Positions 16,003 through 24,662 of a stretch of DNA of 34,686 bases are shown here, one piece after another. A model generated the notes under the pieces. That model saw only the letters and a program-made list of their open reading frames with translations. It was not told the origin of the DNA and ran no database searches. The position numbers and the translations under genes were made by a program. The stretch is from SAR202 cluster bacterium. Lineage in GTDB: Bacteria > Chloroflexota > Dehalococcoidia > Lucifugimonadales > Lucifugimonadaceae. The stretch is from NCBI GenBank assembly GCA_016872495.1, contig VGZT01000024.1, forward strand, positions 1 to 34,686, written 5' to 3'. Each line of letters starts with the position of its first letter. The stretch's first letter is position 1.

Positions 16003-16851
16003 ATGCCGGACAAGAATCAGGACACGCCGGGCGACGGCGGTTCGCGCCAGGCCGGCGCTTCTCCGAAGAAGCCGGCCCGTCAGCCGCGCGCACCGAAGGA
16101 CCAGTCGGCGAAGGCTGACGCGCCGAAGGCCGAGTCCGCTGCTGAGGCAAGGCCGGCGCGCCCGGCAGGCCAGCAGAAGCAATCCGGCGGCGGGGCCAGG
16201 CAGGGCGGCCAGCGGGCCGCGCAGCGTGCGCCGACCCAGACTGCGCCGGCGCAGACCGGGCCGATTGCGAAGCCTCGCCTGCTGAAGCGCTACCAGGAAG
16301 ACGTGATACCGGTCCTGCGGCGAGAGTTCGGCTATTCCAATGTGATGCAGGTGCCCAGGCTGCGGAAGATCACCCTGAACATCGGCCTCGGAGAAGCGCT
16401 CAAGAACGCCGGGGCGGTCGACGCCGCCACGCGTGATCTCACACAGATTGCCGGGCAGAAGCCCGTCGTTACCAAGGCGCGCATGTCGATCGCGAACTTC
16501 GGCTTGCGGGAAGGTCAGCCGGTAGGTGTGACCGTCACGCTCCGCCAGTCGCGCATGTGGCACTTCCTGGATCGCCTGGTCACGTTCGCCCTGCCCCGCG
16601 TGCGTGACTTCCGAGGCCTGCCGAGGAACAGCTTCGATGGTCGCGGGTCGTACACCCTGGGCCTCACCGACCAGATCGTGTTTCCGGAGATCGACTACAA
16701 TAAGATCGATCGTCTGCGGGGCCTGCAGATAACCATTGTCACGTCGGCACGGACCGACGAAGAGGCCCGGCGTTTCCTCGAACTGCTCGGTGTGCCGTTC
16801 GTTCGCGCCGCCGAGCCGGTCGCGCGCTCAGCTCAGCCAGTCAAGAGGTAG
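16003..16851 (+). CDS. rplE: 50S ribosomal protein L5 with long low-complexity N-terminal extension
   Basis: From about residue 91 on, the product is a complete uL5: [72 protein letters not shown] and [17 protein letters not shown] are all present. It binds 5S rRNA and contacts the P-site tRNA. In front lies an unusual region of about 90 residues rich in Pro, Ala, Gln, Lys and Gly with no predicted fold. The E. coli protein is about 179 residues; this one is 282. The start is uncertain: ATG 16003 is used, but ATG 15970 and TTG 15961 are in frame, and none of the three has a well-placed ribosome binding site. Because the nearest methionine inside the core is well past the first helix, the extension itself appears real. 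Confidence 0.93.
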   Translation: MPDKNQDTPGDGGSRQAGASPKKPARQPRAPKDQSAKADAPKAESAAEARPARPAGQQKQSGGGARQGGQRAAQRAPTQTAPAQTGPIAKPRLLKRYQEDVIPVLRREFGYSNVMQVPRLRKITLNIGLGEALKNAGAVDAATRDLTQIAGQKPVVTKARMSIANFGLREGQPVGVTVTLRQSRMWHFLDRLVTFALPRVRDFRGLPRNSFDGRGSYTLGLTDQIVFPEIDYNKIDRLRGLQITIVTSARTDEEARRFLELLGVPFVRAAEPVARSAQPVKR

Positions 16852-16856
16852 TTTCT

Positions 16857-17042
16857 TTGGCCAAAAAGTGCAAGCTCGAGAAGTGGAAGAGGCCGCCGAA
16901 GAGGCAGGTTCAATTTCATAACCGGTGCGAGCGGTGTGGACGCCCGCACGGCTACATCCGTTTCTTCGGCCTCTGCCGGATCTGCTTCCGCCAGCTTGCC
17001 CTTCGCGGCGAGCTTCCGGGCGTGCGCAAGGCGAGTTGGTAA
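16857..17042 (+). CDS. rpsN: 30S ribosomal protein S14, zinc-binding type
   Basis: The 61-residue product is the short uS14 of the C+ (zinc) type. C24 and C27 (CERC) with C40 and C43 (CRIC) form the four-cysteine zinc site. The C-terminal [18 protein letters not shown] is diagnostic. It starts with TTG 16857, with AGAGG upstream; the L5 stop is 5 bases before. Its TAA shares one base with the ATG of rpsH. Confidence 0.97.
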   Translation: MAKKCKLEKWKRPPKRQVQFHNRCERCGRPHGYIRFFGLCRICFRQLALRGELPGVRKASW

Positions 17043-17464
17043 TGGTCACAGCACCTGTAACAGAATCAAACACGACCGATCCGATTTCGGACATGTTGGC
17101 CCGTATCCGCAACGGGATCGCGGTCAGGCGCGACGCGGTCGTTGTGCCGGCTTCACGGGTGAAACTGGAACTGGCGAGACTGCTGCAGCAAGAGGGCTTC
17201 ATCGCCGGGTTCGAGAGGATCGACTCGAAGCCGCAGGCGTCGTTCAAGGTCGTCCTGCGCTACTACGAGAACAAAGAGCCCGTCATCACCGGACTGAGGC
17301 GGGTGAGCCGCCCGGGCCTCCGGGTGTACGTGGGCCGCAACGAGATCCCGCGTCTCTACGGTGGGCTGGGCGTTTCGATCGTTTCGACTTCGAAGGGAAT
17401 CATGACGGGCCGCGAGGCCTGGAAGCAGGGACTCGGCGGCGAGCTCCTGTTCTACGTCTGGTAA
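17042..17464 (+). CDS. rpsH: 30S ribosomal protein S8
   Basis: The 140-residue product is uS8, a primary binder of the central 16S domain and, in E. coli, repressor of the spc operon. [25 protein letters not shown] and the C-terminal [20 protein letters not shown] run (RNA-contact loop) are diagnostic. ATG 17042 overlaps the rpsN TAA as TAATG, so longer upstream readings are rejected. An N-terminal extension of about 12 residues precedes the usual TDPISDML start. Confidence 0.97.
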   Translation: MVTAPVTESNTTDPISDMLARIRNGIAVRRDAVVVPASRVKLELARLLQQEGFIAGFERIDSKPQASFKVVLRYYENKEPVITGLRRVSRPGLRVYVGRNEIPRLYGGLGVSIVSTSKGIMTGREAWKQGLGGELLFYVW

Positions 17465-17479
17465 TCGAGGGCCTCTGAA

Positions 17480-18028
17480 TTGTCGAGGATAGGCAGCAAC
17501 CCGGTTCTGATCCCCAGGGGTGTCGAACTCAAAGTCGATGGCCCCAGGGTCAGCGTTAAAGGTCCGAAAGGCGAGCTCAAGCACGAGCTGCCCGGCGGCA
17601 TTTCGATCAGCAGCGACGGCAAGCAGGTCGTGCTGAATCGCGTCAACGACGAGGACCGCAGCAAGGCGTTGCACGGCCTCAACCGGACTCTGGTGTCCAA
17701 CATGATTACCGGCGTCAGCCAGGGGTTCAGCAGGACCCTGGAACTGGTCGGGACCGGGTATCGCGTTCAGACCCAGGGCAAGAACGTCCTCCTGTATGTC
17801 GGATTCACTCACCAGATCGTGGTCGAGCCGTTGAAGACCAATGCTCTGGCAGCGGACGGTCAGACGAGGCTCGTGGTCAGCGGCCCGGACAAGGAAGCCG
17901 TTGGCAGACAGGCGGCCGAGATCCGTAAGGTTCGACCCCCCAACGCCTACACGGGCAAGGGGATCCGATTCGCGGGTGAGCAGGTGAAGCTCAAGCCGGG
18001 CAAGAGCGCCGCAAAGGGTGCAGCATAA
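17480..18028 (+). CDS. rplF: 50S ribosomal protein L6
   Basis: The 182-residue product is uL6, near the factor-binding site at the base of the L7/L12 stalk. It begins [17 protein letters not shown], holds the duplicated L6 fold, and ends in [24 protein letters not shown], the conserved C-terminal signature. TTG 17480 is the start, with GAGGG upstream. Length is normal. Confidence 0.97.
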   Translation: MSRIGSNPVLIPRGVELKVDGPRVSVKGPKGELKHELPGGISISSDGKQVVLNRVNDEDRSKALHGLNRTLVSNMITGVSQGFSRTLELVGTGYRVQTQGKNVLLYVGFTHQIVVEPLKTNALAADGQTRLVVSGPDKEAVGRQAAEIRKVRPPNAYTGKGIRFAGEQVKLKPGKSAAKGAA

Positions 18029-18029
18029 A

Positions 18030-18398
18030 TTGGCTAACCGACGCTACGACACGCGGCCACGACAGATGCGCCACCGGCGCGTACGCAAGCGCGTCTTTGG
18101 CACGCCTGCGCGTCCGCGCCTTTCCGTGTTCCGAAGCAACCAGCACATCTACGCCCAGGTCATAGATGACGAAGCCGGAAAGACGCTCGCGGCAGCCTCG
18201 ACCGCCGATGGCGAGATGAAGCCAACGGTCGAGAAGACCAAGAAGACCGACGCCGCGGCCCGCGTGGGCGCCGTGCTGGCGCAGCGAGCCAGGGCGGCCG
18301 GTGTAAGCGCCGTGATCTTCGACCGGGGCGGCTTCAAGTATCACGGCAGGGTGAAGGCATTGGCCGACGCCGCACGCAAGGAAGGGCTGGATTTCTAA
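18030..18398 (+). CDS. rplR: 50S ribosomal protein L18
   Basis: The 122-residue product is uL18, which binds 5S rRNA with L5. [44 protein letters not shown] and the C-terminal [20 protein letters not shown] are diagnostic. TTG 18030 is chosen, just after the rplF stop, with AAAGGG at 18013-18018; GTG 18018 is an in-frame alternative overlapping rplF by 11 bases. Its stop abuts the rpsE ATG. Confidence 0.96.
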   Translation: MANRRYDTRPRQMRHRRVRKRVFGTPARPRLSVFRSNQHIYAQVIDDEAGKTLAAASTADGEMKPTVEKTKKTDAAARVGAVLAQRARAAGVSAVIFDRGGFKYHGRVKALADAARKEGLDF

Positions 18399-18938
18399 AT
18401 GTACTCGCGAGGCGATCGGGATCGAGGGCGGCGCGACCGCGGTGGCGACTCTGACGAGGCGCCCATGGTCGAGCGCGTCGTGCAAATCCGGCGCGTGGCC
18501 AAGGTCGTCAAGGGCGGCGGACATCTCTCGTTTACCGCGCTCGTAGTAGTCGGCGACGGACAGGGCACGGTCGGTGTGCACATCGGCAAGTCGCGGGCCG
18601 TGCCAGATGCGGTCCGCAAGGGCACGATCGGCGCCCGCAAGAACATGAGGAAAGTCACCCTCGCCGGGACCACAATCCCGCACGAGATCGTCTCCAGTTT
18701 CAATGGCGCCACGGTGCTGCTGAAGCCTGCGTCGCCGGGGACAGGGATGATCGCAGGGGGCGGCGTACGCGCCGCGCTGGAGGCTGCGGGAGTGCGCGAC
18801 GTGCTCTCCAAGACCTTCGGCTCCAGCAACACCATCAACATCGTCAAAGCAACGGTCCAGGGACTCGAGCGCCTGCGCGACCCCAAGGTCGTAATTGCCC
18901 GTCGGCGCGGTCTCCCGACTCCGGTCTCGGAGGCCTGA
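18399..18938 (+). CDS. rpsE: 30S ribosomal protein S5
   Basis: The 179-residue product is uS5, involved in decoding accuracy and mRNA entry. A basic/acidic N-terminal stretch (RGDRDRGRRDRGGDSDE) precedes the double-stranded RNA-binding-like domain (VERVVQIRRVAKVVKGG, FTALVVVGDGQG) and the C-terminal domain with KPASPGTGMIAGGGVRAALEAAGV. ATG 18399 directly follows the rplR stop. Length is normal. Confidence 0.97.
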   Translation: MYSRGDRDRGRRDRGGDSDEAPMVERVVQIRRVAKVVKGGGHLSFTALVVVGDGQGTVGVHIGKSRAVPDAVRKGTIGARKNMRKVTLAGTTIPHEIVSSFNGATVLLKPASPGTGMIAGGGVRAALEAAGVRDVLSKTFGSSNTINIVKATVQGLERLRDPKVVIARRRGLPTPVSEA

Positions 18939-18940
18939 TC

Positions 18941-19123
18941 ATGGGTGACCTTCGGATCACGCAAGTCAGGAGCATCATCGGCCACCGCACGTATCAGGAG
19001 AGCAATCTGCGCTCGCTCGGCCTGAGGAAGATCGGCCAGCAGGTCGTCAGGGCCGATTCGCCGGTTGTCCGCGGGATGATCGACAAGGTGAAGCACCTGG
19101 TCGAAGTGGAAGAGATTAGTTAA
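18941..19123 (+). CDS. rpmD: 50S ribosomal protein L30
   Basis: The 60-residue product is the short bacterial uL30. LRITQVRSIIGHRTYQESNL and LRKIGQQVVRADSPVVRGMIDKV-type sequence fill the usual ferredoxin-like fold. ATG 18941 follows the rpsE stop by 2 bases, with a GGAGG inside the 3' end of rpsE. Next comes a 74-base gap before rplO. Confidence 0.96.
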   Translation: MGDLRITQVRSIIGHRTYQESNLRSLGLRKIGQQVVRADSPVVRGMIDKVKHLVEVEEIS

Positions 19124-19197
19124 CAGGGGCGCGCTGGAGGCCCGGCAAGGGCACCCACCGGTTTAGAAACCCGCCAGGAACCAGGTAGAAAATTCGC

Positions 19198-19761
19198 ATG
19201 GGACTTCATCAGATCAAACCACCGCGTGGCGCCCGACGGTCCCGCCGACGGCGCGGCCTTGGCGACGCCGCCGGCCAGGGTTCTTACTCGGGTCGCGGGT
19301 TCAAGGGTCAGAAGAAGCGGGGTTCCGTCAGCCCGTTCTTCGAAGGTGGCCAGCTGAAGCTGATCAAGCGGCTGCCCTACATGCGCGGCTTCAATAATGT
19401 TTTTCGCGTCGAGTTCGTCGGCATCAATCTCGATCGGTTGTCGACCTTCGGAGAGAACGCCGAGGTGACGCCTGAGGCGCTGGTCGCACGCGGGTTCGTC
19501 AACAAGCCCGGCGCACCGCTCAAGATCCTCGGTACGGGCGAGGCACCCAGGGGCCTCAAGGTGAGCGCCCATGCGTTCAGCGCATCCGCCCGGGCCAAGA
19601 TCGAAGCCGCCGGTGGCGCGGTCACCCTGCTGGGCCCGCAGCCGGAGCCGAAGGCCGAGTCAAACAGCACGCATGCCAGGGCGCGGCGCGCAAAGGAAGC
19701 GGCTGGCAAGAAGGCGCCGCCTCAGGATGAACCCAAGAGTGAATCCGGGAAAGACAGCTAG
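19198..19761 (+). CDS. rplO: 50S ribosomal protein L15
   Basis: The 187-residue product is uL15, a late 50S assembly protein. The N-terminal GLHQIKPPRGARRSRRRRG, GQGSYSGRGFKGQKKR, FEGGQLKLIKRLPYMRGF and the C-terminal ILGTGEAPRGLKVSAHAFS are diagnostic. After about residue 146 a 41-residue hydrophilic tail rich in Lys, Ala, Glu and Pro follows; E. coli L15 is 144 residues. ATG 19198 is the obvious start. It ends 3 bases before secY. Confidence 0.97.
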   Translation: MGLHQIKPPRGARRSRRRRGLGDAAGQGSYSGRGFKGQKKRGSVSPFFEGGQLKLIKRLPYMRGFNNVFRVEFVGINLDRLSTFGENAEVTPEALVARGFVNKPGAPLKILGTGEAPRGLKVSAHAFSASARAKIEAAGGAVTLLGPQPEPKAESNSTHARARRAKEAAGKKAPPQDEPKSESGKDS

Positions 19762-19764
19762 CTG

Positions 19765-21132
19765 ATGGTTCGCGAGGCGTACGCCCAGCGCCCTGAATCT
19801 ACCCGCCCGGCCCTCCTGCAGGCCGTAATCGACGCGATGCGGATCCCGGACCTTCGATTCCGGATCCTCTTCACGCTCGCCATGCTGGTGATCTTCAGAT
19901 TCGCGGCACACGTGCCTGTGCCGGGAGTGGACCGGGACGCGCTGGCGGCCGCGTTCGACGCGAACCCGCTTCTGGGCTTCCTCGACCTCTTCTCCGGAGG
20001 CGCACTGCGCAACCTGAGCGTCGCAGCGCTCGGTGTGTACCCGTACATCACGGCCTCCATCATCATGCAGATCCTGACCGCCGTGATCCCGGCGTTGAAG
20101 GAGTTGTCCCGGGAAGGCGAGTTCGGTCGCCAGAAGATAAATCAGTACACGCACTGGTTGACCGTGCCGATCGCACTGTTCCAGGGCTACGGCCAATTGA
20201 CCTTCCTCCAGGGCGGTCTGGGCAGCGCCCAGGGAGGCGCGATCCAGGGCATCGGGCTCGGTGGCGATACGCTCCTGCCAACCATCGCAATCATGTTTTC
20301 GTTCGTTGCCGGAACGATGTTCCTGGTGTGGCTGGGCGAGCTGATCACCGAAAAGGGGATCGGCAATGGCCTGTCGATCATCATCTTTGGTGGCATCGTT
20401 GCGACCCTGCCACAGATCCTCGGTCAAGGCCTCCTCGTCAGGGACCAGTTCTTCGGCCTGATCTTGCTTGGTGTGATCGGGCTGGCGATTGTCTACCTGA
20501 TCGTGTTCTTCAACGAGGCCCAGCGGCGCGTGCCGGTCCAGTACGGGCGCAGCGTGTTCCGCGGTGGCCGCATGTACCGGCAGGCGGGCGCGACCCACAT
20601 CCCCCTGCGCGTCAACTCCGCAGGCATGATCCCGCTCATCTTCGCCTTCTCAATCCTGATCCTGCCGCCGACCGTTGCTCAGTACTTCATCGATCCCGGC
20701 AGCACGAGCCTTTTCACAAGGATCGCGTCTGCGATTGCGACCACCTTGAGTCCTACGGCGGTGACCTACTGGGTGCTTGTGTTCCTGCTGGTCGTGGTAT
20801 TCGCGTTCTTCTACACACTTGTCGTTTTCAACCAGCAGAACCTTGCGGAGAACCTGCAAAAGAACGGTGGGTTCGTCCCGGGAATCCGACCGGGGCGGCC
20901 GACTCACGAGTACCTCTTCAATGTGTTGCTTCGCATCACCTGGGGAGGCGCCCTGTTCCTCGGTTTCGTGGCGGTCATCCCATACCTGGCGGGCCAGGTG
21001 ACGAACCTCCAGGCGGCCACGAGCATCCTCAGCAGCACGAGCCTGCTGATCATGGTCGGCGTGGCGCTCGACACCCTGCGTCAACTCGAGGCTCAACTGC
21101 TAATGCGCAACTACGAGGGCTTCCTCAGGTAG
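19765..21132 (+). CDS. secY: Protein translocase subunit SecY
   Basis: The 455-residue product is the inner-membrane channel of the Sec translocon, partnering SecE/SecG, SecA and the ribosome. Ten hydrophobic segments alternate with loops. IPDLRFRILFTLAMLVIFRF opens TM1, the FSGGALRNLSVAALGVYPYI plug/TM2 region follows, then ASIIMQIL, GEFGRQKINQYTH, GEPITEKGIGNG-like (here GELITEKGIGNGLSIIIF), the cytosolic RRVPVQYGRS and LRVNSAGMIPLIF, and the C-terminal loop PGIRPGRPTHEYL. The TM10 end DTLRQLEAQLLMRNYEGFL is typical. ATG 19765 begins 3 bases after rplO, the standard spc position. Confidence 0.98.
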   Translation: MVREAYAQRPESTRPALLQAVIDAMRIPDLRFRILFTLAMLVIFRFAAHVPVPGVDRDALAAAFDANPLLGFLDLFSGGALRNLSVAALGVYPYITASIIMQILTAVIPALKELSREGEFGRQKINQYTHWLTVPIALFQGYGQLTFLQGGLGSAQGGAIQGIGLGGDTLLPTIAIMFSFVAGTMFLVWLGELITEKGIGNGLSIIIFGGIVATLPQILGQGLLVRDQFFGLILLGVIGLAIVYLIVFFNEAQRRVPVQYGRSVFRGGRMYRQAGATHIPLRVNSAGMIPLIFAFSILILPPTVAQYFIDPGSTSLFTRIASAIATTLSPTAVTYWVLVFLLVVVFAFFYTLVVFNQQNLAENLQKNGGFVPGIRPGRPTHEYLFNVLLRITWGGALFLGFVAVIPYLAGQVTNLQAATSILSSTSLLIMVGVALDTLRQLEAQLLMRNYEGFLR

Positions 21133-21200
21133 TGTCGTAGCGCTCACCGCGCCGCGATTAGACCTCGACGACTGACAGGGCTGAGCCGGAGGTAACGAAC

Positions 21201-21749
21201 GTGATAATCCTTTTGCTCGGCGCGCCCGGCGCTGGCAAGGGCACCCAGGCTGAGCTTCTGGCCAGATCGCTGAAACTCAAGCACCTTGCGACCGGTGACA
21301 TGCTTCGGGCGGAAGTCAAAGCAGGCACCGAACTCGGGAAGCTCGCCGAGTCGTACATGTCCCGCGGTGACCTCGTCCCCGACGATGTCGTGATTCGGAT
21401 GATCGAATCGAAATTGAAGGCCGCAGACGCCCGTAACGGCGCTCTCCTGGACGGGTTTCCGAGGACGACCGCGCAGGCGGAGGCGCTCGACACCGGACTG
21501 GCCAGGTCCGGGTTGCGGGTCGACCGTGCGATCTATCTCGCGGTGTCGGAAGAGGAACTGGTGCGTCGGATGCTGGGTCGCGGGCGCGCCGACGACACCC
21601 CGGAAGCGATTCGCCGCCGGCTGGTTGTGTACCGTGCTCAGACCGAGCCGGTGATCGACTACTACAAGGGCAAGGGGCGTTTCACCGAAGTGCCGGGCGA
21701 AGGTGCTGTTGAGGACATACAGAAGCGTCTTGCAAGAGCCGCCAGTTGA
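21201..21749 (+). CDS. adk: Adenylate kinase (short form)
   Basis: The 182-residue product interconverts ATP, AMP and ADP. The P-loop GAPGAGKGT lies at 7-15, followed by HLATGDMLRAE (AMP site), DGFPRTTAQAEAL, and the reduced lid GRGRADDTPEAIRRRL. The long zinc/lid insert of the 214-residue E. coli enzyme is absent, as in actinobacterial and many other short forms. GTG 21201 follows GGAGG. It sits in the conserved secY-adk-map order, after a 68-base gap. Confidence 0.97.
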   Translation: MIILLLGAPGAGKGTQAELLARSLKLKHLATGDMLRAEVKAGTELGKLAESYMSRGDLVPDDVVIRMIESKLKAADARNGALLDGFPRTTAQAEALDTGLARSGLRVDRAIYLAVSEEELVRRMLGRGRADDTPEAIRRRLVVYRAQTEPVIDYYKGKGRFTEVPGEGAVEDIQKRLARAAS

Positions 21750-21791
21750 AGCGTGCAGTCCACTTCCCTAGCTTTGCGTCGTTTCCCCGGT

Positions 21792-21797
21792 TATAAT
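21792..21797 (+). promoter_or_regulatory. TATAAT element in the adk-map gap
   Basis: A perfect TATAAT at 21792-21797 sits 13 bases before the annotated map start. No good -35 stands 16-18 bases upstream; the region there reads CTAGCT. If used, the transcript would begin near 21804 and leave map almost leaderless. It could be an internal promoter for the map-infA-rpmJ and alpha group, or a coincidence. Confidence 0.4.
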
Positions 21798-21810
21798 CGA
21801 GGTTGCTTTT

Positions 21811-22608
21811 TTGGCAGACGGTAATACGCCCGGGCGTGTATTCGACCCTACGGCTGCTCCTGGTGTGACGATCAAGTCGGACCGGGAATTGCGGTCGATG
21901 CGCGAAGCCGGGCGTGTTGTCGCGCGAACCCTGGAACTCCTTGCCGGGGCTCTCGCACCCGGGCTTCCCACGAGGGAGCTCGACCGGCTGGCGAGGAAGG
22001 AAATAAAGGCGCTCGGCGCCAGGCCGTCGTTTCTTGGCTATCTGGGCTACCCGGCGGCAATCTGTGTGTCGGTCAACGAGGAAGTCGTTCACGGCATACC
22101 TGGCGATCGAGTGATCAAAGAGGGCGATCTGGTCAGCATTGACGCTGGCGCCATCGTGGACGGGTTTCACGGCGACGCCGCAGTCACGCTGGCGGTTGGC
22201 GCGGTCACCGGCGACCGAAAGGCGCTGGTGGAGGCGACCAGGACAGCGCTCGAACGTGGGATCGAGGCGGCGCGTCCGGGCAACCGGATCGGCGACATCT
22301 CGGCCGCGGTGGAAGGACATATCAGGCCGCTCGCGTACGGGTTGGTCCGGGAGTTCGTAGGGCACGGCATCGGAAGGAAGCTTCACGAGCCGCCCTCGGT
22401 GCCGAATTTCGGGCCGCCGGGAGAGGGGCCACTTTTGCGGCCGGGGATGACAATAGCGATCGAGCCGATGGTCAACCTCGGGACCTGGAAAACAAAAACG
22501 CTCGATGATGGATGGACCGTCGTGACGCTCGACGGATCGGTTTCGGCGCATTTCGAACACTCGATTGCGATCACCGAGACAGGTCCCGAAGTCCTGACCG
22601 CCCTCTGA
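21811..22608 (+). CDS. map: Methionine aminopeptidase, type I
   Basis: The 265-residue product removes N-terminal Met from new proteins. All five metal ligands are visible: D111 (IDAGAIVDG), D122 (HGDAAVT), H185 (VGHGIGR), E218 (IAIEPM) and E249 (AHFEHS), all in the pita-bread fold. The core usually starts near [15 protein letters not shown], so TTG 21811 gives about 18 extra residues. GTG 21865 would match the core but has no ribosome binding site, whereas GAGG lies at 21800-21803 before the TTG. The start is therefore uncertain. It lies in the usual place between adk and infA. Confidence 0.95.
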   Translation: MADGNTPGRVFDPTAAPGVTIKSDRELRSMREAGRVVARTLELLAGALAPGLPTRELDRLARKEIKALGARPSFLGYLGYPAAICVSVNEEVVHGIPGDRVIKEGDLVSIDAGAIVDGFHGDAAVTLAVGAVTGDRKALVEATRTALERGIEAARPGNRIGDISAAVEGHIRPLAYGLVREFVGHGIGRKLHEPPSVPNFGPPGEGPLLRPGMTIAIEPMVNLGTWKTKTLDDGWTVVTLDGSVSAHFEHSIAITETGPEVLTAL

Positions 22609-22627
22609 TTTAGATCCAGGGAGAGTC

Positions 22628-22846
22628 GTGCCGAAAAAGGAAGCGATTGAGGTCGAAGGAACGGTGACGGAGGCGCTACCAAACGCGGTCTTTCGCGTCC
22701 AGTTGCCCACCGGGCACGCGGTGCTCGCCCACGCGTCCGGCAAGATCAGGATGAACTTCATCAGGGTACTTCCGGGAGATCGCGTGCTGGTCGAGTTGTC
22801 CCCTTACGACCTGACACGCGGCCGGATCACTTACCGGTTCAAGTAG
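22628..22846 (+). CDS. infA: Translation initiation factor IF-1
   Basis: The 72-residue product is a single OB fold that blocks the ribosomal A-site during initiation. [19 protein letters not shown], the [20 protein letters not shown] segment and [21 protein letters not shown] are diagnostic, and the length is exactly typical. GTG 22628 is the start; a GGGAGAG ribosome binding site (22619-22625) precedes it. Confidence 0.98.
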   Translation: MPKKEAIEVEGTVTEALPNAVFRVQLPTGHAVLAHASGKIRMNFIRVLPGDRVLVELSPYDLTRGRITYRFK

Positions 22847-22854
22847 AGGAATAC

Positions 22855-22971
22855 ATGAAGGTCAAGGCTTCGATCAAACCACGTTGCCCCAGCTGCAAGA
22901 TCGTGAAGCGGCACGGCACCGTCAGGGTGTTGTGCACTTCCAACAAGCGGCACAAGCAGCGGCAGGGATAG
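22855..22971 (+). CDS. rpmJ: 50S ribosomal protein L36, zinc-binding type
   Basis: This 38-residue gene is too short for many gene callers. The product reads [20 protein letters not shown], then [19 protein letters not shown]11, C14, C27 and H33 form the zinc site of the usual bL36. ATG 22855 follows GAGGA directly after infA (8-base gap), and rpsM starts 42 bases after its TAG. Position between infA and rpsM is the standard one, so the call is firm. Confidence 0.97.
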   Translation: MKVKASIKPRCPSCKIVKRHGTVRVLCTSNKRHKQRQG

Positions 22972-23013
22972 GTTTAGGGGCGAGATTCGCCCGTTGACAA
23001 GGAACGCATTCGT

Positions 23014-23400
23014 ATGGCGCTAGTCGCAGGCGTAAACATCCCGGACCAGATGCATGTCGAGTTCTCGCTCCAAAAGATCTATGGAGTCGGGCCGGCGGTC
23101 GCGCGCAGGGTCCTCGAGATCTCGAATATCACTAACAACCCACGGGTCAAGGACCTCACCGAGGACGAGCTCAGCCGGATTCGCGCCGCGCTCGACCGCA
23201 GCGGTCAGGCCATCGAAGGTGATCTTCGCCGTGCGGTCCAGATGAACATTCGCCGCCTGATCGACATCGGCTGCTACCGCGGGCTCCGGCACCGCCGCGG
23301 GCTCCCCGCGCGCGGCCAGCGCACCCGCACCAACGCGCGCACCAAGCGTGGGGGCCGGCGAGCGATCGCGGGCAAGAAGCGCACGGTTACCAAGAAGTAG
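23014..23400 (+). CDS. rpsM: 30S ribosomal protein S13
   Basis: The 128-residue product is uS13, in the 30S head contacting the P-site tRNA and L5. VAGVNIPDQMHVEFSLQKIY, GPAVARRVLEISNI, and the basic C-terminus RGLRHRRGLPARGQRTRTNA (with RKGKKRTVTKK-like end, here AGKKRTVTKK) are diagnostic. ATG 23014 is the start. It is the first gene of the alpha group. Confidence 0.98.
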   Translation: MALVAGVNIPDQMHVEFSLQKIYGVGPAVARRVLEISNITNNPRVKDLTEDELSRIRAALDRSGQAIEGDLRRAVQMNIRRLIDIGCYRGLRHRRGLPARGQRTRTNARTKRGGRRAIAGKKRTVTKK

Positions 23401-23468
23401 TCCTGCATCGATCGCCTCAGGCGTCGAATGGAACGGGCGGGAATGGCCGCCCATGGTGAGGAACAAGC
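23401..23468 (+). other. rpsM-rpsK gap with GC hairpin
   Basis: GGGCGG (23435-23440) pairs with CCGCCC (23447-23452) across a GAATGG loop, just before the rpsK ribosome binding site region (GTGAGGAAC). No T tract follows. It might tune expression of rpsK or stabilise the mRNA. Confidence 0.35.
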
Positions 23469-23852
23469 ATGGCAAGGACCCGGACTCGGAAGCGCGAAAA
23501 GAAGTACGTCCCCCAGGGGCGCGCGTACATCAACGCGACTTTCAACAACACTGTCATCACGCTGACTGATACCAACGGCGATGTGCTTGCGGCAGGCAGC
23601 GGCGGCGCGGTTGGCTTCAAGGGGTCCCGCAAGGGGACGGCGTTCGCGGCGCAGCGAGCAGCTGAAGAGACGGCCCGCAAGGGCATGGAGCACGGGCTCC
23701 GTGTGATCGAAGTCCTGGTCAAGGGCCCCGGTGCCGGCCGGGAGTCCGCGGTACGCGCACTTCAGGCCAGCGGACTGAGAGTCACGACGATCCGCGACGT
23801 GACGCCCACCCCGCACAACGGTTGCCGCCCACCCAAGGAACGCCGCGTATAA
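23469..23852 (+). CDS. rpsK: 30S ribosomal protein S11
   Basis: The 127-residue product is uS11, on the 30S platform near the mRNA exit. [20 protein letters not shown], the [18 protein letters not shown] strand/helix and the signature [19 protein letters not shown]-terminus are complete. ATG 23469 is preceded by GAGGAAC. The gene is in normal alpha-group position. Confidence 0.98.
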   Translation: MARTRTRKREKKYVPQGRAYINATFNNTVITLTDTNGDVLAAGSGGAVGFKGSRKGTAFAAQRAAEETARKGMEHGLRVIEVLVKGPGAGRESAVRALQASGLRVTTIRDVTPTPHNGCRPPKERRV

Positions 23853-23958
23853 CACCAGCACAAGATCGCCATCCCGATGACGGGCATGGCGGACTCAACA
23901 CTGTCGGATCCGGTAGCCCGGTCACGGCAGCAGGTCTTCGGGAGGCTCGAGAAAACTC

Positions 23959-24597
23959 ATGGGTCGATACACAGGTCCGGTCTGCCGGCTTTGCCGCCGA
24001 ATGGGCACCAAGCTATTTCTGAAGGGCGAGCGCTGCTTCACCCCGCGCTGCGCGGTCGAGAAGCGCCGCTCCGCGCCGGGCGAGCAAACCCGGGAGGGCG
24101 CCGGCAGGCGCCGCATCTCGGAGCACGGGATGCAGCTCCGCGAGAAGCAGAAGGCCCGCTTCATATATGGACTCATGGAAGCACAGTTCAGGAATGACGT
24201 AGACGAGGCGAACCGCCTGAAGGGATCGACCGGCCAGCGTCTGCTCGAACTCCTTGAACTCCGGCTCGACAATGCAATTTTCCGGCTTGGCTTCGCAGAC
24301 TCCCGGGCCCAGGCCCGGCAACTTGTAAGCCACGGTCACTTCAGGCTGAACGGCAAGGCGATCAACATCCCTTCCCTCACCCTGAAGGCCGGCGACACCA
24401 TCAGCTGGGACGAGAAGTCCGCGAAGACCAATTACTACAAGACGATGATCGCTTCGCTGCCAAAGCGTCCGGTTCCACAGTGGCTGGAACTCGACAAGAA
24501 CAGCGTCAGCGGCAAGGTGGCAGCAACGCCTGCGCTGAGCGACATCGACACCTCGATCGACACCCGCCCGATCGTCGAGTTCTACTCTCGACGGTGA
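23959..24597 (+). CDS. rpsD: 30S ribosomal protein S4, zinc-type N-terminus
   Basis: The 212-residue product is uS4, a primary 16S binder and, in E. coli, repressor of the alpha operon. C9, C12 (CRLC), C26 and C31 keep a zinc site that E. coli has lost. GMQLREKQKARFIYGL and the S4 domain (RLDNAIFRLGFADSRAQARQ, GHFRLNGKAINIPS) are diagnostic. ATG 23959 follows a GGGAGG at about 23939-23944. The 106-base gap before it has no clear hairpin or promoter. Confidence 0.98.
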   Translation: MGRYTGPVCRLCRRMGTKLFLKGERCFTPRCAVEKRRSAPGEQTREGAGRRRISEHGMQLREKQKARFIYGLMEAQFRNDVDEANRLKGSTGQRLLELLELRLDNAIFRLGFADSRAQARQLVSHGHFRLNGKAINIPSLTLKAGDTISWDEKSAKTNYYKTMIASLPKRPVPQWLELDKNSVSGKVAATPALSDIDTSIDTRPIVEFYSRR

Positions 24598-24662
24598 CGT
24601 CCGGCATTACGAACGCGCAGTGATCCACGGGTCAAACATCACGCCTGGTAAAGAGAACGCAA

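Noticed and set aside
17042-17080. S8 N-terminal extra residues as a sign of a wrong start
   Set aside because: The ATG overlaps the rpsN stop as TAATG, which is typical in this array, so a modest extension is more likely than a later start.
22994-22999. Perfect TTGACA upstream of rpsM
   Set aside because: No -10-like hexamer stands 16-18 bases downstream; that position falls inside the rpsM coding start.
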